This document shows positions 33,371 through 42,222 of a stretch of 64,000 nt of DNA, piece after piece. The stretch is from a bacterium (GTDB lineage Bacteria > Vulcanimicrobiota > Vulcanimicrobiia > Vulcanimicrobiales > Vulcanimicrobiaceae), in assembly GCA_021790935.1 (NCBI GenBank), contig JAJYFL010000001.1, positions 186,001 to 250,000 of the forward strand, given 5' to 3'. The notes under the pieces are model-generated. The model saw only the letters and a program-made list of their open reading frames with translations, searched no databases and was not told the origin of the DNA. The position numbers and the translations under genes are program-made. Each line of letters starts with the position of its first letter. Position 1 is the stretch's first letter.

Positions 33371-34255
33371 CTACGAACGCAGCACCAGTCCCTCGAATGC
33401 GGCTTGTGCCGGCGAGAGCGTGCGATCCGCCGCACGTACCAGGCGAAACGAGCGGTGGAGCGGCAAATCGTCGATCGGCAGCATGCGCACCATACCGTTG
33501 CGGGCGTCTCGTTCGACGACCAGCCGAGAGAGAATCGCGATGCCGAGCCCGGCCTCTACGGCGCGAAGAATCGCCTCGCCGCTGGGCAATTCCAGCGCGA
33601 CCGGAGGCCGGATGCCGCGCGTTTGCAGCGTGTCGTAGCCGAGATCGCGGGTCCCCGAACCGATCTCCCGGCTGATGAACGGTTCGTTCGCGAGATCGCT
33701 CGCGCGAACGCGGCGGCGGCGGCTCAAGCGGTGCGCGCGAGCCGGAACGACGAGCACGAGTTCGTCGTCGCGAAACGGCGTCGTTACCAAATCGTCGGGC
33801 GGGGCGCCTTCTATCAGCCCGAGGCCCAGCGTGTGCCGGCGAACCAGCTCGTTGATGACGGCGGTATTGGCGATCTGCACGCGAACGCTGGCGGCCGGGC
33901 GCACCGTGCGAAATTCGGCGATGAGACCTGGCAGCACGTAGGTGCCTACGGTAACGGTTGCGCCGATCTCGAGCGTCCCGCTGCGCACGTGCGCGAAGTC
34001 GGCCATCTCGCTCTCGAGCAAGGCCACGCCGTCGACGACGGAGCGCGCGCGTTCGGCCAGGAAGCGCCCCGCTTCGGTGAGCAGCGGCCGGTGGCGCACC
34101 ACGTCGACCAGTTTCAGATTGAAGTGGCGGCCCAACTTTGCAACGTGCTGCGTGACGGCCGGCTGCGTGACGCCCAAGCGTTCGGCCGTCTTTCCGAACG
34201 AGCCGCACTCCGCGAGCGCGGCGAAGGCCTCGAGCTGCGCGAGCGAGATCGGCAT
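33371..34255 (-). CDS. LysR-family transcriptional regulator
   Basis: This 294-aa regulator has a winged HTH at the N-terminus (ISLAQLEAFAALAECGSFGKTAERLGVTQPAVTQHVAKL) and a periplasmic-binding-like effector domain (EIGATVTVGTYVLPGLIAEF, and SGEAILRAVEAGLGIAILSRLVVE). It is divergent from the sulfur operon, 81 bp away. YeiE-type LysR regulators often neighbour yeiH genes and respond to sulfite, so control of the downstream operon is a fair inference. The start is taken as ATG 34255; a GTG two codons earlier is possible. Confidence 0.9.
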   Translation of the reverse strand: MPISLAQLEAFAALAECGSFGKTAERLGVTQPAVTQHVAKLGRHFNLKLVDVVRHRPLLTEAGRFLAERARSVVDGVALLESEMADFAHVRSGTLEIGATVTVGTYVLPGLIAEFRTVRPAASVRVQIANTAVINELVRRHTLGLGLIEGAPPDDLVTTPFRDDELVLVVPARAHRLSRRRRVRASDLANEPFISREIGSGTRDLGYDTLQTRGIRPPVALELPSGEAILRAVEAGLGIAILSRLVVERDARNGMVRMLPIDDLPLHRSFRLVRAADRTLSPAQAAFEGLVLRS

Positions 34256-34262
34256 ACGCACA

Positions 34263-34280
34263 CTATAAGGTAAACTATAG
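34263..34280. promoter_or_regulatory. Inverted repeat, candidate LysR operator
   Basis: CTATA-AGGTAAAC-TATAG forms an inverted repeat in the 81-bp divergent gap between the LysR gene and the solute-binding protein gene. A spacer of this size is compatible with a T-N11-A type LysR site. It lies close to the LysR start, suggesting autoregulation and divergent activation of the sulfur operon. Confidence 0.45.
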
Positions 34281-34336
34281 GATTGTGCAAGTAGCGCTAA
34301 TTTGACTTATCTATGACCCGGGCGTAGCATCGGGGC

Positions 34337-35263
34337 ATGCGCCGAATGTCGCTTCTCAATATTTTTGCGCTGCTTGCCGTGCTGCTCGCGAGCCGCGCGA
34401 TTCCGGCGGCGGCCGCCCCCCGGCCCATAGCCCCGTTCGATTTCACCGTGCCGCCGGTCGACCAGATACTCGATCTCCACGGCGACCCGTCCGATCCCAA
34501 CCTCGTCGTCTTCATGGCGGGCAACCAGTTCATGGTCATGAACGCTTTGATGGCCGCATTTCACAAAGCGCATCCCGAGATCTCCCGGATCTTCTACGAA
34601 ACCTTACCGCCCGGCATCGTCGCGCGCCAGATGCGCGCCGGCGGCATCCGTATGGGCAATCTGGTCGTGACCGCGCAGCCCGACGTCTTTCTCTCCGGAA
34701 AACGGCGCATGCGCGTGATGCAGAGAGAGGGGTTGGTCGCAGCGCCGTTCGCCTATGCCACCAACGTCCTGGCCATCGAGGTGAAGGCGGGGAATCCGCT
34801 CCACATCGAGTCGCTGCGCGATTTGGGGCGGCCCGGCGTTCGCGTCTCGATGCCGAACCCTGCATGGGAGGGCGTCGCGATGCAGATCGAGCGCGCCTAT
34901 CGCAAGGCGGGCGGCGAGGCCCTCGTGCATACGATCATGGTGACCAAGCGCGCGGCCGGAACGACGCTGCTGACGAAGATTCATCACCGGCAAACGCCGC
35001 TCTATATCATGGACGGAAAGGCCGACGCGGGCCCGGTGTGGATCTCCGAGGCGCTCTACCAGGAGCGCATCCACCATCCGATCGCGATGGTCGCAATTCC
35101 GGCAGCTGATAACGTCGGCGCCGTCTACGAAGCTGCCATGGTGACGAAGGTCCGGCACCGGACGGCGGCGCAGGATTTCCTCAACTTTATGAAGACCCCC
35201 ACGGCACGCGCCATCTATCGCTCGTACGGCTTCGGCCAACCGCCGGCCGCGCGCAAGGAGTAA
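34337..35263 (+). CDS. Orphan extracellular solute-binding protein (ModA/sulfate-type fold)
   Basis: This 308-aa periplasmic binding protein has a signal peptide (1-29, ending AAA). The body has type II binding-protein features (NLVVFMAGNQFMVMNALMAAF, FAYATNVLAIEVKAGNPL, GRPGVRVSMPNPAWEGVAM). No ABC permease or ATPase gene is next to it. It is the first gene of a block that continues, 4 bp later, with a DsrE-like protein. It might bind an oxyanion such as sulfate, thiosulfate or molybdate. The ligand is not recognisable from motifs here. Confidence 0.8.
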   Translation: MRRMSLLNIFALLAVLLASRAIPAAAAPRPIAPFDFTVPPVDQILDLHGDPSDPNLVVFMAGNQFMVMNALMAAFHKAHPEISRIFYETLPPGIVARQMRAGGIRMGNLVVTAQPDVFLSGKRRMRVMQREGLVAAPFAYATNVLAIEVKAGNPLHIESLRDLGRPGVRVSMPNPAWEGVAMQIERAYRKAGGEALVHTIMVTKRAAGTTLLTKIHHRQTPLYIMDGKADAGPVWISEALYQERIHHPIAMVAIPAADNVGAVYEAAMVTKVRHRTAAQDFLNFMKTPTARAIYRSYGFGQPPAARKE

Positions 35264-35267
35264 CGCA

Positions 35268-35990
35268 ATGAAACGCAGCTCGTTCCTGGCAGCCACGTCC
35301 GCTTCGCTCGTGACGATCGGCGCTGCGGCGCAGGCCGCGAAAGCCGCGCAAGCGGTGCCGGGCGGCACCCACCTGGTCGAACGCCACGCCGATTTCAACG
35401 CCGAGACTTTCGGCCGCATCGTCGGCCGGCCCGCGGAGATTCGCGAACTCTTCGAGGCGATCGCCTTCCATCCGCTCTATCTTGCCAACGTGAAGAACGC
35501 GCTCAACGGCCTGCACTTCGGCTTCGGTTACCCGGCCGATCGCATCGCCGTCGTGGCGGCAGCGCACGGGCCTTCCAGCGCGTACACGTACTCCGACTAC
35601 CTCTGGTCGAAGTACCACATCGGGAAGGCGTTCAAGCTCAAGGATATGCAGGGCGATCTCGTGACGTCGAACGTATTCGTGAAACCCAACCATGCGATCG
35701 ACGCATCCGCGGATCCGGACGACGAGAAAAGCATCTATCAGGACACCTCGATCCAGACGCTGCAAAAGCGCGGCGTCATCTTCCTCACCTGCCATACGGC
35801 GGTCGAAGAGCAGTCGCGGGCGCTCCTCAAAGGCGGTTTCGCGCCGAGCGGCATGACGCCCAAAGACGTCGCCGACGATATCCTCACGCATCTCATACCG
35901 GGAGCCGTGGTGGTGCCGTCGATGGTCGCGACCGTCGCCGTGCTGCAGGCGCGCTACCACTACGCCTACGCAGCGCTGACCTTCGCGTGA
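35268..35990 (+). CDS. Secreted DsrE-like protein
   Basis: This 240-aa protein has a leader beginning KRSSFLAA that may be a Tat or Sec signal (residues 1-26). The rest has DsrE-like features: FGFGYPADRIAVVAAAHGPSS, GVIFLTCHTAVEEQSRALL with one conserved Cys, and GAVVVPSMVATVAVLQARYHYAYA. DsrE/TusA-type proteins carry sulfur on a cysteine. An exported version would be unusual and suggests periplasmic sulfur handling. It sits between the solute-binding protein and a dihaem cytochrome in a tight operon. The identification is by fold style and context, not certain. Confidence 0.7.
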   Translation: MKRSSFLAATSASLVTIGAAAQAAKAAQAVPGGTHLVERHADFNAETFGRIVGRPAEIRELFEAIAFHPLYLANVKNALNGLHFGFGYPADRIAVVAAAHGPSSAYTYSDYLWSKYHIGKAFKLKDMQGDLVTSNVFVKPNHAIDASADPDDEKSIYQDTSIQTLQKRGVIFLTCHTAVEEQSRALLKGGFAPSGMTPKDVADDILTHLIPGAVVVPSMVATVAVLQARYHYAYAALTFA

Positions 35991-36784
35991 TCGCCGTGCG
36001 CCCGTTACGCTTGGCTCTTCCGGCGCTGCTGCTGGCGATCGCCGTAAGCGGCTGTGCCGGCACGCACGCCGGCCGATCGCCGGTGAGAGCGATTCCGGCC
36101 GGCCGCGTCGGCAGCCTGGTCAACTACGGGCGCGAGATTCTCGACGATACGCCGAAATACGCGAAGGGCTACGTCACCGCCGACATGTCGTGTCAAGCGT
36201 GCCACTTGGATTCCGGAACGAAATCGCGTGGAGGAACCCTGGTGGGCCTATACGCACAGTTTCCGCAATGGAATGGCCGGGCGCATCGCGTGATCGCGCT
36301 GCAAGACCGCATCGCGGAGTGCTTCCTCTACAGCATGAACGGCCGCCCACCGGCGTACCAAAGTAAGGAGATGGAAGCGTTGGTCGCCTACATCGCGTGG
36401 CTTTCGCGCGGAACGCCGGTCGGGGCGAAACCGAATCCGGCCGTTCGCATCGCACGCTTCGCGCCGCCGGGCGCGCCGAGCGCGCGGCGAGGCACGCAGA
36501 TCTACGCGCAGAAGTGCGAGATGTGCCATGGCGCGAACGGCGCGGGCGTTTCGGGGCGCTACCCGCCGCTCTGGGGGCCGAAGTCGTTCAACAACGGCGC
36601 CGGCATGCACAAGCTCGGGATGATGGCCGGCTTCGTCAAGTACAACATGCCGGCGAACGCTCCCGGGACGCTCACCAAGCAACAGTCCTACGACGTATCG
36701 GCCTACGTGCTGAGCCACTCCCGGCCGAAGTTCGACAAGAACGAACTCGTCACGTTCCCGGCGCAAAGAGCGGGCTATTTCTAA
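35987..36784 (+). CDS. TsdA-like dihaem c-type cytochrome (thiosulfate dehydrogenase family) lipoprotein
   Basis: This is a 265-aa cytochrome with two CxxCH sites: Cys69/Cys72/His73 and Cys177/Cys180/His181. The N-terminus has a lipobox (AVSGC, Cys23). The first half fits TsdA: DMSCQACHLDSGTKSRGG, LYAQFPQWNGR, RIAECFLYSMNG with Cys112 just before SMNG, and EALVAYIAWLS. TsdA oxidises thiosulfate to tetrathionate and uses a cysteine haem ligand. Whether Cys112 is that residue needs an alignment. The GTG start overlaps the upstream stop (GTGA). Confidence 0.85.
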   Translation: MIAVRPLRLALPALLLAIAVSGCAGTHAGRSPVRAIPAGRVGSLVNYGREILDDTPKYAKGYVTADMSCQACHLDSGTKSRGGTLVGLYAQFPQWNGRAHRVIALQDRIAECFLYSMNGRPPAYQSKEMEALVAYIAWLSRGTPVGAKPNPAVRIARFAPPGAPSARRGTQIYAQKCEMCHGANGAGVSGRYPPLWGPKSFNNGAGMHKLGMMAGFVKYNMPANAPGTLTKQQSYDVSAYVLSHSRPKFDKNELVTFPAQRAGYF

Positions 36785-36893
36785 CACGAACCCATGGTTC
36801 TCAAGGGTCACCAAGGACGCAGCCGGCTCTAAACTCCCGGGTCTTTTTTTATGCCTCGTCATCGCGCTGGTTGCGTACGCGTTCGGGCGCATC

Positions 36894-37805
36894 GTGCCGC
36901 TCGTGGGCGGCCCGGTCTTCGGCATCGTCATCGGGATGCTCGTCGCGCTCCTTTGGAGACCGGCAGCGGTCTTCTCTCCGGGGGTGAAGTATGCGAGCAA
37001 ACAGCTCCTACAGCTCTCCATCGTCGTTCTCGGAGCGAATCTCAGCCTGCAGCAGATCGCCGGCAGCGGCATGCGTTCGCTCCCGGTCATGCTCGGAACG
37101 CTCGCGATCACGCTCACGGTCGCGTATGTGGCCGGCCGCATGCTCGGCCTGGATACCAACTTGCGCCGGTTGCTCGGCGTGGGCACCGCGATCTGCGGCG
37201 GCTCGGCAATTGCGGCGCTTTCGACGGTCGTGGAGGCGAGCGAGGCCGAGATTGCCTATGGCATCTCGACGATCTTCTTCTTCAATATCGTCGCCGTTCT
37301 GACGTTCCCGCCGATTGGACACCTGTTGGCGCTTTCGCAGCAAGCCTTCGGATTATGGGCGGGAACGGCGATCAACGACGCGTCGTCGGTCGTCGCCGCC
37401 GGATGGGTCTACGGACACGCCGCCGCGAACGAAGCCGTCATCGTGAAGTTGACGCGCACGACGCTGATCGTGCCGATCGTGATCTTCTACGCCGCTAAGA
37501 CGATTGCGGCTTTACGCACGACGCGCGGCGTCATCGACTGGAAGGCGATTACGCCGTGGTTCATCCTCTGGTTCTTGTTTGCGGCGTTGCTCAATACGTT
37601 CGGTGTGATTCCGGCGGCGGCGCACCCGGGGCTCACGCAACTCGCGCTCTTCCTCATCGTCTTGGCGCTGAGCGGCGTCGGGCTTTCGGCCGATTTCGCG
37701 AAGATGCGTGCGGCCGGACTACGGCCGCTGGCACTCGGATTCGTGCTTTGGGTCACGATCGCAGCAAGCAGCTTGCTCATCGCGCACGTCGCGCAGGCCG
37801 GGTAG
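36894..37805 (+). CDS. YeiH-family putative sulfate/sulfite exporter, start uncertain
   Basis: This polytopic membrane protein of the YeiH/UPF0324 family carries QLLQLSIVVLGANLSLQQI, GTAICGGSAIAALSTVV, WAGTAINDASSVVAAG and TLIVPIVIFYAAK. The canonical GTG at 36894 falls inside what looks like TM1. The upstream in-frame sequence (LPGLFLCLVIALVAYAFGRIVP) continues the family N-terminus, yet no ATG, GTG or TTG is found before a stop at 36711. An ATT at 36777, overlapping the cytochrome gene end, is the only near-cognate start. YeiH is linked to sulfite or sulfate efflux, which fits the operon. Confidence 0.85.
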   Translation: MPLVGGPVFGIVIGMLVALLWRPAAVFSPGVKYASKQLLQLSIVVLGANLSLQQIAGSGMRSLPVMLGTLAITLTVAYVAGRMLGLDTNLRRLLGVGTAICGGSAIAALSTVVEASEAEIAYGISTIFFFNIVAVLTFPPIGHLLALSQQAFGLWAGTAINDASSVVAAGWVYGHAAANEAVIVKLTRTTLIVPIVIFYAAKTIAALRTTRGVIDWKAITPWFILWFLFAALLNTFGVIPAAAHPGLTQLALFLIVLALSGVGLSADFAKMRAAGLRPLALGFVLWVTIAASSLLIAHVAQAG

Positions 37806-37818
37806 CGGTGCCGCGCGT

Positions 37819-38073
37819 TCAGGCGAACGTATCGACGTGGCTGCCGATGCCGAGCGAACGCAACTGCGCTTTGGAGTCGCTTGCTTCGGGGTTTGGGCGT
37901 ACGGCCGCGGGCTGCCGCGCGGGCCTGGCCATAGGGAGAATCATCGGCCCGGAGCGGGTTTGCGTGGGATTTGGATTTGCCGGCACCGTTGGCGAGGCCG
38001 GCGCGAGGAGTTGCATGCGCATCGTCTTCCAAGAGTGTTCCCGTAGCCCCGCCGCTTTACGCAGCAGCCGCAT
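37819..38073 (-). CDS. Small hypothetical protein
   Basis: An 84-aa ORF lies in the 484-bp stretch between yeiH and the 2-oxoglutarate dehydrogenase gene, convergent with yeiH (13-bp gap). Its ATG is preceded by AAGG at a suitable spacing. The sequence is Pro/Ala/Arg-rich with a more ordered C-terminus (SKAQLRSLGIGSHVDTFA). I recognise no family, and it could be spurious. The rest of the stretch holds a candidate promoter and operator but no other gene. Confidence 0.3.
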   Translation of the reverse strand: MRLLRKAAGLREHSWKTMRMQLLAPASPTVPANPNPTQTRSGPMILPMARPARQPAAVRPNPEASDSKAQLRSLGIGSHVDTFA

Positions 38074-38123
38074 AATCTTAACCTTATGCGGGCGAAAGGT
38101 TCGCGGGCCGGAATCGCGGTTGT

Positions 38124-38140
38124 CATAGGTAGTATCTATG
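38124..38140. promoter_or_regulatory. Palindromic candidate operator upstream of 2-oxoglutarate dehydrogenase
   Basis: CATAGGTAGTATCTATG is a near-perfect palindrome with five perfect outer pairs on each side. It lies in the AT-rich part of the otherwise GC-rich 38.1 kb gap. TTGTCA overlaps its left side, and AATATA/TTGAATTAT sequences follow at about 38155-38170, giving a promoter-like setting. The cognate regulator is unknown. Confidence 0.4.
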
Positions 38141-38289
38141 GGATAGGGCTCTCTAATATACTTGAATTATTATGGGCCGGCGGCCGCGGGCCGCGGGCGG
38201 GGCTCCCCGCCGGAACTCCGAAGTAACGGGATTCCAGTTCCTCGCGACATCATTCAACGACCTCATTCAAGACGGAGAAGCGATACCAA

Positions 38290-41200
38290 GTGCCCGAGAC
38301 GATGGTCCACGTCACCCTCCCCGAGATGGGCGAGTCTGTAACCGAGGGTTCCATCGTGGAGTGGCGCAAACGCGTCGGCGACTACGTCGCCGAAGGCGAG
38401 CCCTTGGTGGAGGTGACGACCGACAAGGTCGACGTCGAGGTGCCCGCTACCGCATCGGGCACCATCGCGCAGATCCTCGCCGCCGAAGGCGCTACCGTGG
38501 CGGTGGGTGCCCTCCTCGCAGAGATCGACACCTCGGGTTCGAAGGCGGTGCCTACCGCCGCCGCAGCGCCGCTTGCCGCACCACCGCCGGTTACGGCGGC
38601 ACCGCCTCCGGCGCCGCGCTCCGGCGCCTTCGCCGCCACGCCGCAGGCGCGACGAGCCGCCCGCCAACTGCACGTCGATCTCGCGCGCGTACGCGGCTCC
38701 GGCCCCGATGGTTTGATTCTTCGCGACGACGTGGAGAGCCAAGCGCCTGCCGCGCAACTCAGCCCTGCGCCGTCGCCCGCTGCCTCGCTGCCGTCGCTCG
38801 CAGCGGACGCGAAGCTCGTGCCGCTGAAAGGCCCGGCCGCCGCGCTGATCGGGTACATGGAGCAGAGCCTCGCCATTCCAACGGCGACGAGCTTCCGCAC
38901 GCTCGCGGTCGACGTTTTGGACGCGCGCCGCCGCGAGCTGAACGGCGCGCTGAACTCCGCCGGCCGCTCGCAGAAGGTGTCGTTTACGCATCTGGTCGCA
39001 TACGCGCTCGTGCGAGCGGCGGCCGAGCTCCCGTTCATCACCTCGAGCTTTCGCCGCGAGAACGGCCAAGCCGCGCGCGTCGAGCCGGGGATCCATCTGG
39101 GGCTCGCCGTGGATTCGCAGCGCAAAGACGGTTCGCGTTTCTTGGTCGTTCCCGTCATCAAGCATGCCGGCGCGCTGGATTTTGCCGGATTCCACGCAAG
39201 ATACGAAGAGCTCGTTGCCAAGGCGCGCGAAAACAAGCTCGTCGCGGACGATCTGCAAGGCGCGTCGTTCACGCTCACGAACCCCGGCGGCATCGGTACC
39301 GTCGCTTCGATTCCGCGGCTGATGGCAGGTCAAGGAGCGATCTTGGCGGCTGGCGCCATCGGTTATCCGCCGGGCTTTTCCGCCGTCAACCCGCAGACGC
39401 TCGCGACGCTCGGCGTGAGCAAGATCATGCAGATGACGTCGACCTACGACCATCGCGTGATCCAAGGAGCGCAGTCGGGCGAGTACCTCAAGCGCGTCGA
39501 CGAACTGCTGCAGGGGAAGGACGGCTTCTACGAGGCGATCTTCCAGTCGCTCGGCGTGCAAGCTGCGGCGCTGCCCGCGAAGCAACCGGGTGCGCTGCCG
39601 GCGATCGTAGCGCAGAGCGAGGAATCCGCTGCACCGTCGGACGAGATGTTGCGCGCGGTAGCGGCCGGCATGGCCATCGTGGCCGCATACCGCACGCACG
39701 GACTGCTGGCGGCGACGCTCGATCCGCTCGGCCGGGAGCCGTCCGGCGATCCGTCGCTCGAGCCGGCCAACTACGGGCTGGTTCCCGCCCTGCAGTCGGC
39801 GGTGCCCGCGTCGGTGCTGCGCGTGAAGGTTCCAGGCAGTACGCTCGCCGAGGTGCTGCCCCGCTTGCGCGAGACGTACAGCTCGACGATCGCTTACGAA
39901 ATCGAACACATATCCCATACCGCACAGCGCGAGTGGCTGCAAGACGTCATCGAATCGGGCAAGCACAAAATCGCGCTGTCGAGCGAGAGCAAGATCGCAG
40001 TATTGCGGCGGCTGACGCGCGTCGAAGCGTTCGAGCGTTTCTTGCGCAAGACGTTCATCGGGCAGAAGACGTTCTCGCTCGAGGGTTTGGACGTGATGGT
40101 TCCGATGCTCGAAGAGATGTTGCAGATGCTGGCCGAGGACGGCGTGCCCAACGCCGTCCTCGGGATGGCGCATCGCGGGCGCCTCAATACGATCGCGCAC
40201 GTCGTCAACGTTCCGTACGAGGAGATCCTCGCCGAGTTCGAAGCCGCGCACGAACGTGGCGAGGTTGGCGACGGGGACGTTACGGGTGACGTCAAGTACC
40301 ATCATGGAGCGACCGGGGTTTACAGTACCGCGGCGGATCGGCATATCGCCGTTACCCTCGCGCATAACCCAAGCCATCTGGAGGCGGTCGATCCGGTCGT
40401 GGAAGGCTCGGCGCGCGCGCTGCAGACGGATACGGCGAGCGCCGTCCCGGTGCTCGATTTCGGCAAGGCGGTTCCGATTCTCATTCACGGCGACGCGGCC
40501 TTCCCCGGGCAAGGGATCGTCTCGGAGGTTCTAAACCTGCAGTCGCTGCCGGGTTACACGACCGGCGGAACGCTGCACGTCATCGCCAACAACCAGATCG
40601 GCTTCACAACCGATGCGGAAGATTCGCGCTCGACGCGCTACTCCTCCGACCTCGCCAAAGGCTTCGACGTGCCGATCGTGCACGTGAACGCCGACGACGT
40701 AGAGGCTTGCATTTGGGCCGTTCACCTCGCCGTCGAGTTCCGCAGAAAATTCGGCCGCGACGCGATCATCGACGTTATCGGCTATCGCCGCTACGGCCAC
40801 AACGAGCAGGACGAACCCGCCTACACGCAGCCCGAGATGTACGAGCGCATCAAGTCGCACCCAACCGCGCGGGAGCTCTTCGCCAACAAGCTCGTGGCGC
40901 AAGGCGTCGTTCCCGCCGAAACGGTCAACGAGATGGTCTCCGAAGCGAACGCGCGCCTGCAGGAGGCGTACCGGCAGGTCAAGGGCGCCGGTCACGACGT
41001 CGCGGGTGCGCTCGCGAAGCTCGTGACCAACGCCGCAACGATCGCCGCCGCGCCGTTGCAACCGGTTGCGAAGCCGGCGCTGCTGCGCTGGAACGACGAG
41101 TTGACTGCGGTGCCGGCCGGCTTCACGCCGAACAAGAAACTGCAGACGCAGTTCGACCGCCGCAAGATCTTGCTCGAGCAGAAGGGCCTCGTCGACTGGG

Positions 41201-42219
41201 GCGCCGCGGAGGCGCTCGCGTTTGCGTCGCTGCTTGCGGCCGGAACGCCGATCCGCCTCTCGGGCCAAGATACCGAGCGCGGAACCTTCAGCCACCGCCA
41301 CGCCGTGCTGCACGATCCGAAGACCGGCGCGACGTACGTGCCGTTGCAGCACATCGCCGATGCGAAGGCCTCTTTCGAGATCCATAACAGCCCCCTCTCC
41401 GAATACGCGTGCTTGGGATTCGAGTACGGCTACAGCACCACCACACCGCAGGCGCTCGTTCTTTGGGAGGCGCAGTTCGGCGACTTCGTCAACGGCGCGC
41501 AGATCGTCATCGATCAGTTCGTCGTCGCCGGCCAAGCGAAGTGGGGGCAAACGGCTCGCCTGACCCTGCTCCTGCCGCACGGGTACGAAGGTCAGGGACC
41601 CGAGCATTCGAGCGCGCGCCTCGAGCGCTTCCTGCAGCTCGCCGCCGAGGAGAATCTAGGCGTCGTCTACCCGTCGACCGCCGCAAACTACTATCACATG
41701 CTGCGCGAGCAGGCGAGTTCGCCCGCTCCGGTGCCGCTGGTCGTCATCACGCCGAAGTCGCTGCTGCGCTTGGAATCTTCGTTCGGGCAGATTGGCGATA
41801 TGGCGAACGGTGCGTTCAAACCCGCGATCGACGATCCGAACGTGAAGGATAAGGCGCAGGTCGAGCGGCTGATCCTCTGTACCGGCAAGATCTATTACGA
41901 CCTCGTGCACCACGAAGCGCACCAGGCGCTTCGCAAGACCGCGATAGCGCGCATCGAGCAGCTCTCGCCGCTGCCGAACGTGGATATCGTCGAGATCGTC
42001 GCTTCGTATCCGAACCTCAAGAAGCTCGTGTGGGTGCAGGAAGAGCCGAAGAACATGGGCGCGCGGGCGTACGTCCGGCGCCGGCTGCTCGAACGGGTAA
42101 CCGATCGCTACGAGATCGAATATGTCGGCCGCCCGTACCGCGCGAGTCCGTCGGAAGGTTACGCCGGCGCTCACGCGGTCGAACAAGATCGCCTCCTCCG
42201 CGCGGCGCTGGCCGAGTAA
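38290..42219 (+). CDS. kgd: Multifunctional 2-oxoglutarate dehydrogenase: lipoyl, E3-binding, E2 and E1 domains fused
   Basis: This 1309-aa fusion decarboxylates 2-oxoglutarate and transfers succinyl to CoA in the TCA cycle. A lipoyl domain (about 5-82) carries Lys46 in TTDKVDV. A peripheral-subunit-binding segment follows (about 118-152, TPQARRAARQLHVDLARVRGSG). The E2 acyltransferase domain (about 185-405) has His388 in TYDHRVIQG. The thiamine-dependent E1 (SucA) region runs to the end (GMAHRGRLN, GDVKYHHG, RRYGHNEQDEP). Mycobacterial Kgd has the E2-E1 fusion but, from memory, no lipoyl domain. No E3 gene is nearby. The GTG start is at 38290, with a GGAGAAG site upstream. Confidence 0.93.
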   Translation: MPETMVHVTLPEMGESVTEGSIVEWRKRVGDYVAEGEPLVEVTTDKVDVEVPATASGTIAQILAAEGATVAVGALLAEIDTSGSKAVPTAAAAPLAAPPPVTAAPPPAPRSGAFAATPQARRAARQLHVDLARVRGSGPDGLILRDDVESQAPAAQLSPAPSPAASLPSLAADAKLVPLKGPAAALIGYMEQSLAIPTATSFRTLAVDVLDARRRELNGALNSAGRSQKVSFTHLVAYALVRAAAELPFITSSFRRENGQAARVEPGIHLGLAVDSQRKDGSRFLVVPVIKHAGALDFAGFHARYEELVAKARENKLVADDLQGASFTLTNPGGIGTVASIPRLMAGQGAILAAGAIGYPPGFSAVNPQTLATLGVSKIMQMTSTYDHRVIQGAQSGEYLKRVDELLQGKDGFYEAIFQSLGVQAAALPAKQPGALPAIVAQSEESAAPSDEMLRAVAAGMAIVAAYRTHGLLAATLDPLGREPSGDPSLEPANYGLVPALQSAVPASVLRVKVPGSTLAEVLPRLRETYSSTIAYEIEHISHTAQREWLQDVIESGKHKIALSSESKIAVLRRLTRVEAFERFLRKTFIGQKTFSLEGLDVMVPMLEEMLQMLAEDGVPNAVLGMAHRGRLNTIAHVVNVPYEEILAEFEAAHERGEVGDGDVTGDVKYHHGATGVYSTAADRHIAVTLAHNPSHLEAVDPVVEGSARALQTDTASAVPVLDFGKAVPILIHGDAAFPGQGIVSEVLNLQSLPGYTTGGTLHVIANNQIGFTTDAEDSRSTRYSSDLAKGFDVPIVHVNADDVEACIWAVHLAVEFRRKFGRDAIIDVIGYRRYGHNEQDEPAYTQPEMYERIKSHPTARELFANKLVAQGVVPAETVNEMVSEANARLQEAYRQVKGAGHDVAGALAKLVTNAATIAAAPLQPVAKPALLRWNDELTAVPAGFTPNKKLQTQFDRRKILLEQKGLVDWGAAEALAFASLLAAGTPIRLSGQDTERGTFSHRHAVLHDPKTGATYVPLQHIADAKASFEIHNSPLSEYACLGFEYGYSTTTPQALVLWEAQFGDFVNGAQIVIDQFVVAGQAKWGQTARLTLLLPHGYEGQGPEHSSARLERFLQLAAEENLGVVYPSTAANYYHMLREQASSPAPVPLVVITPKSLLRLESSFGQIGDMANGAFKPAIDDPNVKDKAQVERLILCTGKIYYDLVHHEAHQALRKTAIARIEQLSPLPNVDIVEIVASYPNLKKLVWVQEEPKNMGARAYVRRRLLERVTDRYEIEYVGRPYRASPSEGYAGAHAVEQDRLLRAALAE

Positions 42220-42222
42220 GGG

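Noticed and set aside
32492-34273. Long plus-strand ORF over rmuC and the LysR gene
   Set aside because: It is antisense to two well-recognised genes and shows no domain.
36851-37498. Alternative frame across yeiH beginning at ATG 36851
   Set aside because: Its sequence is Arg-rich and not membrane-like; the yeiH frame gives a clear multi-helix protein.
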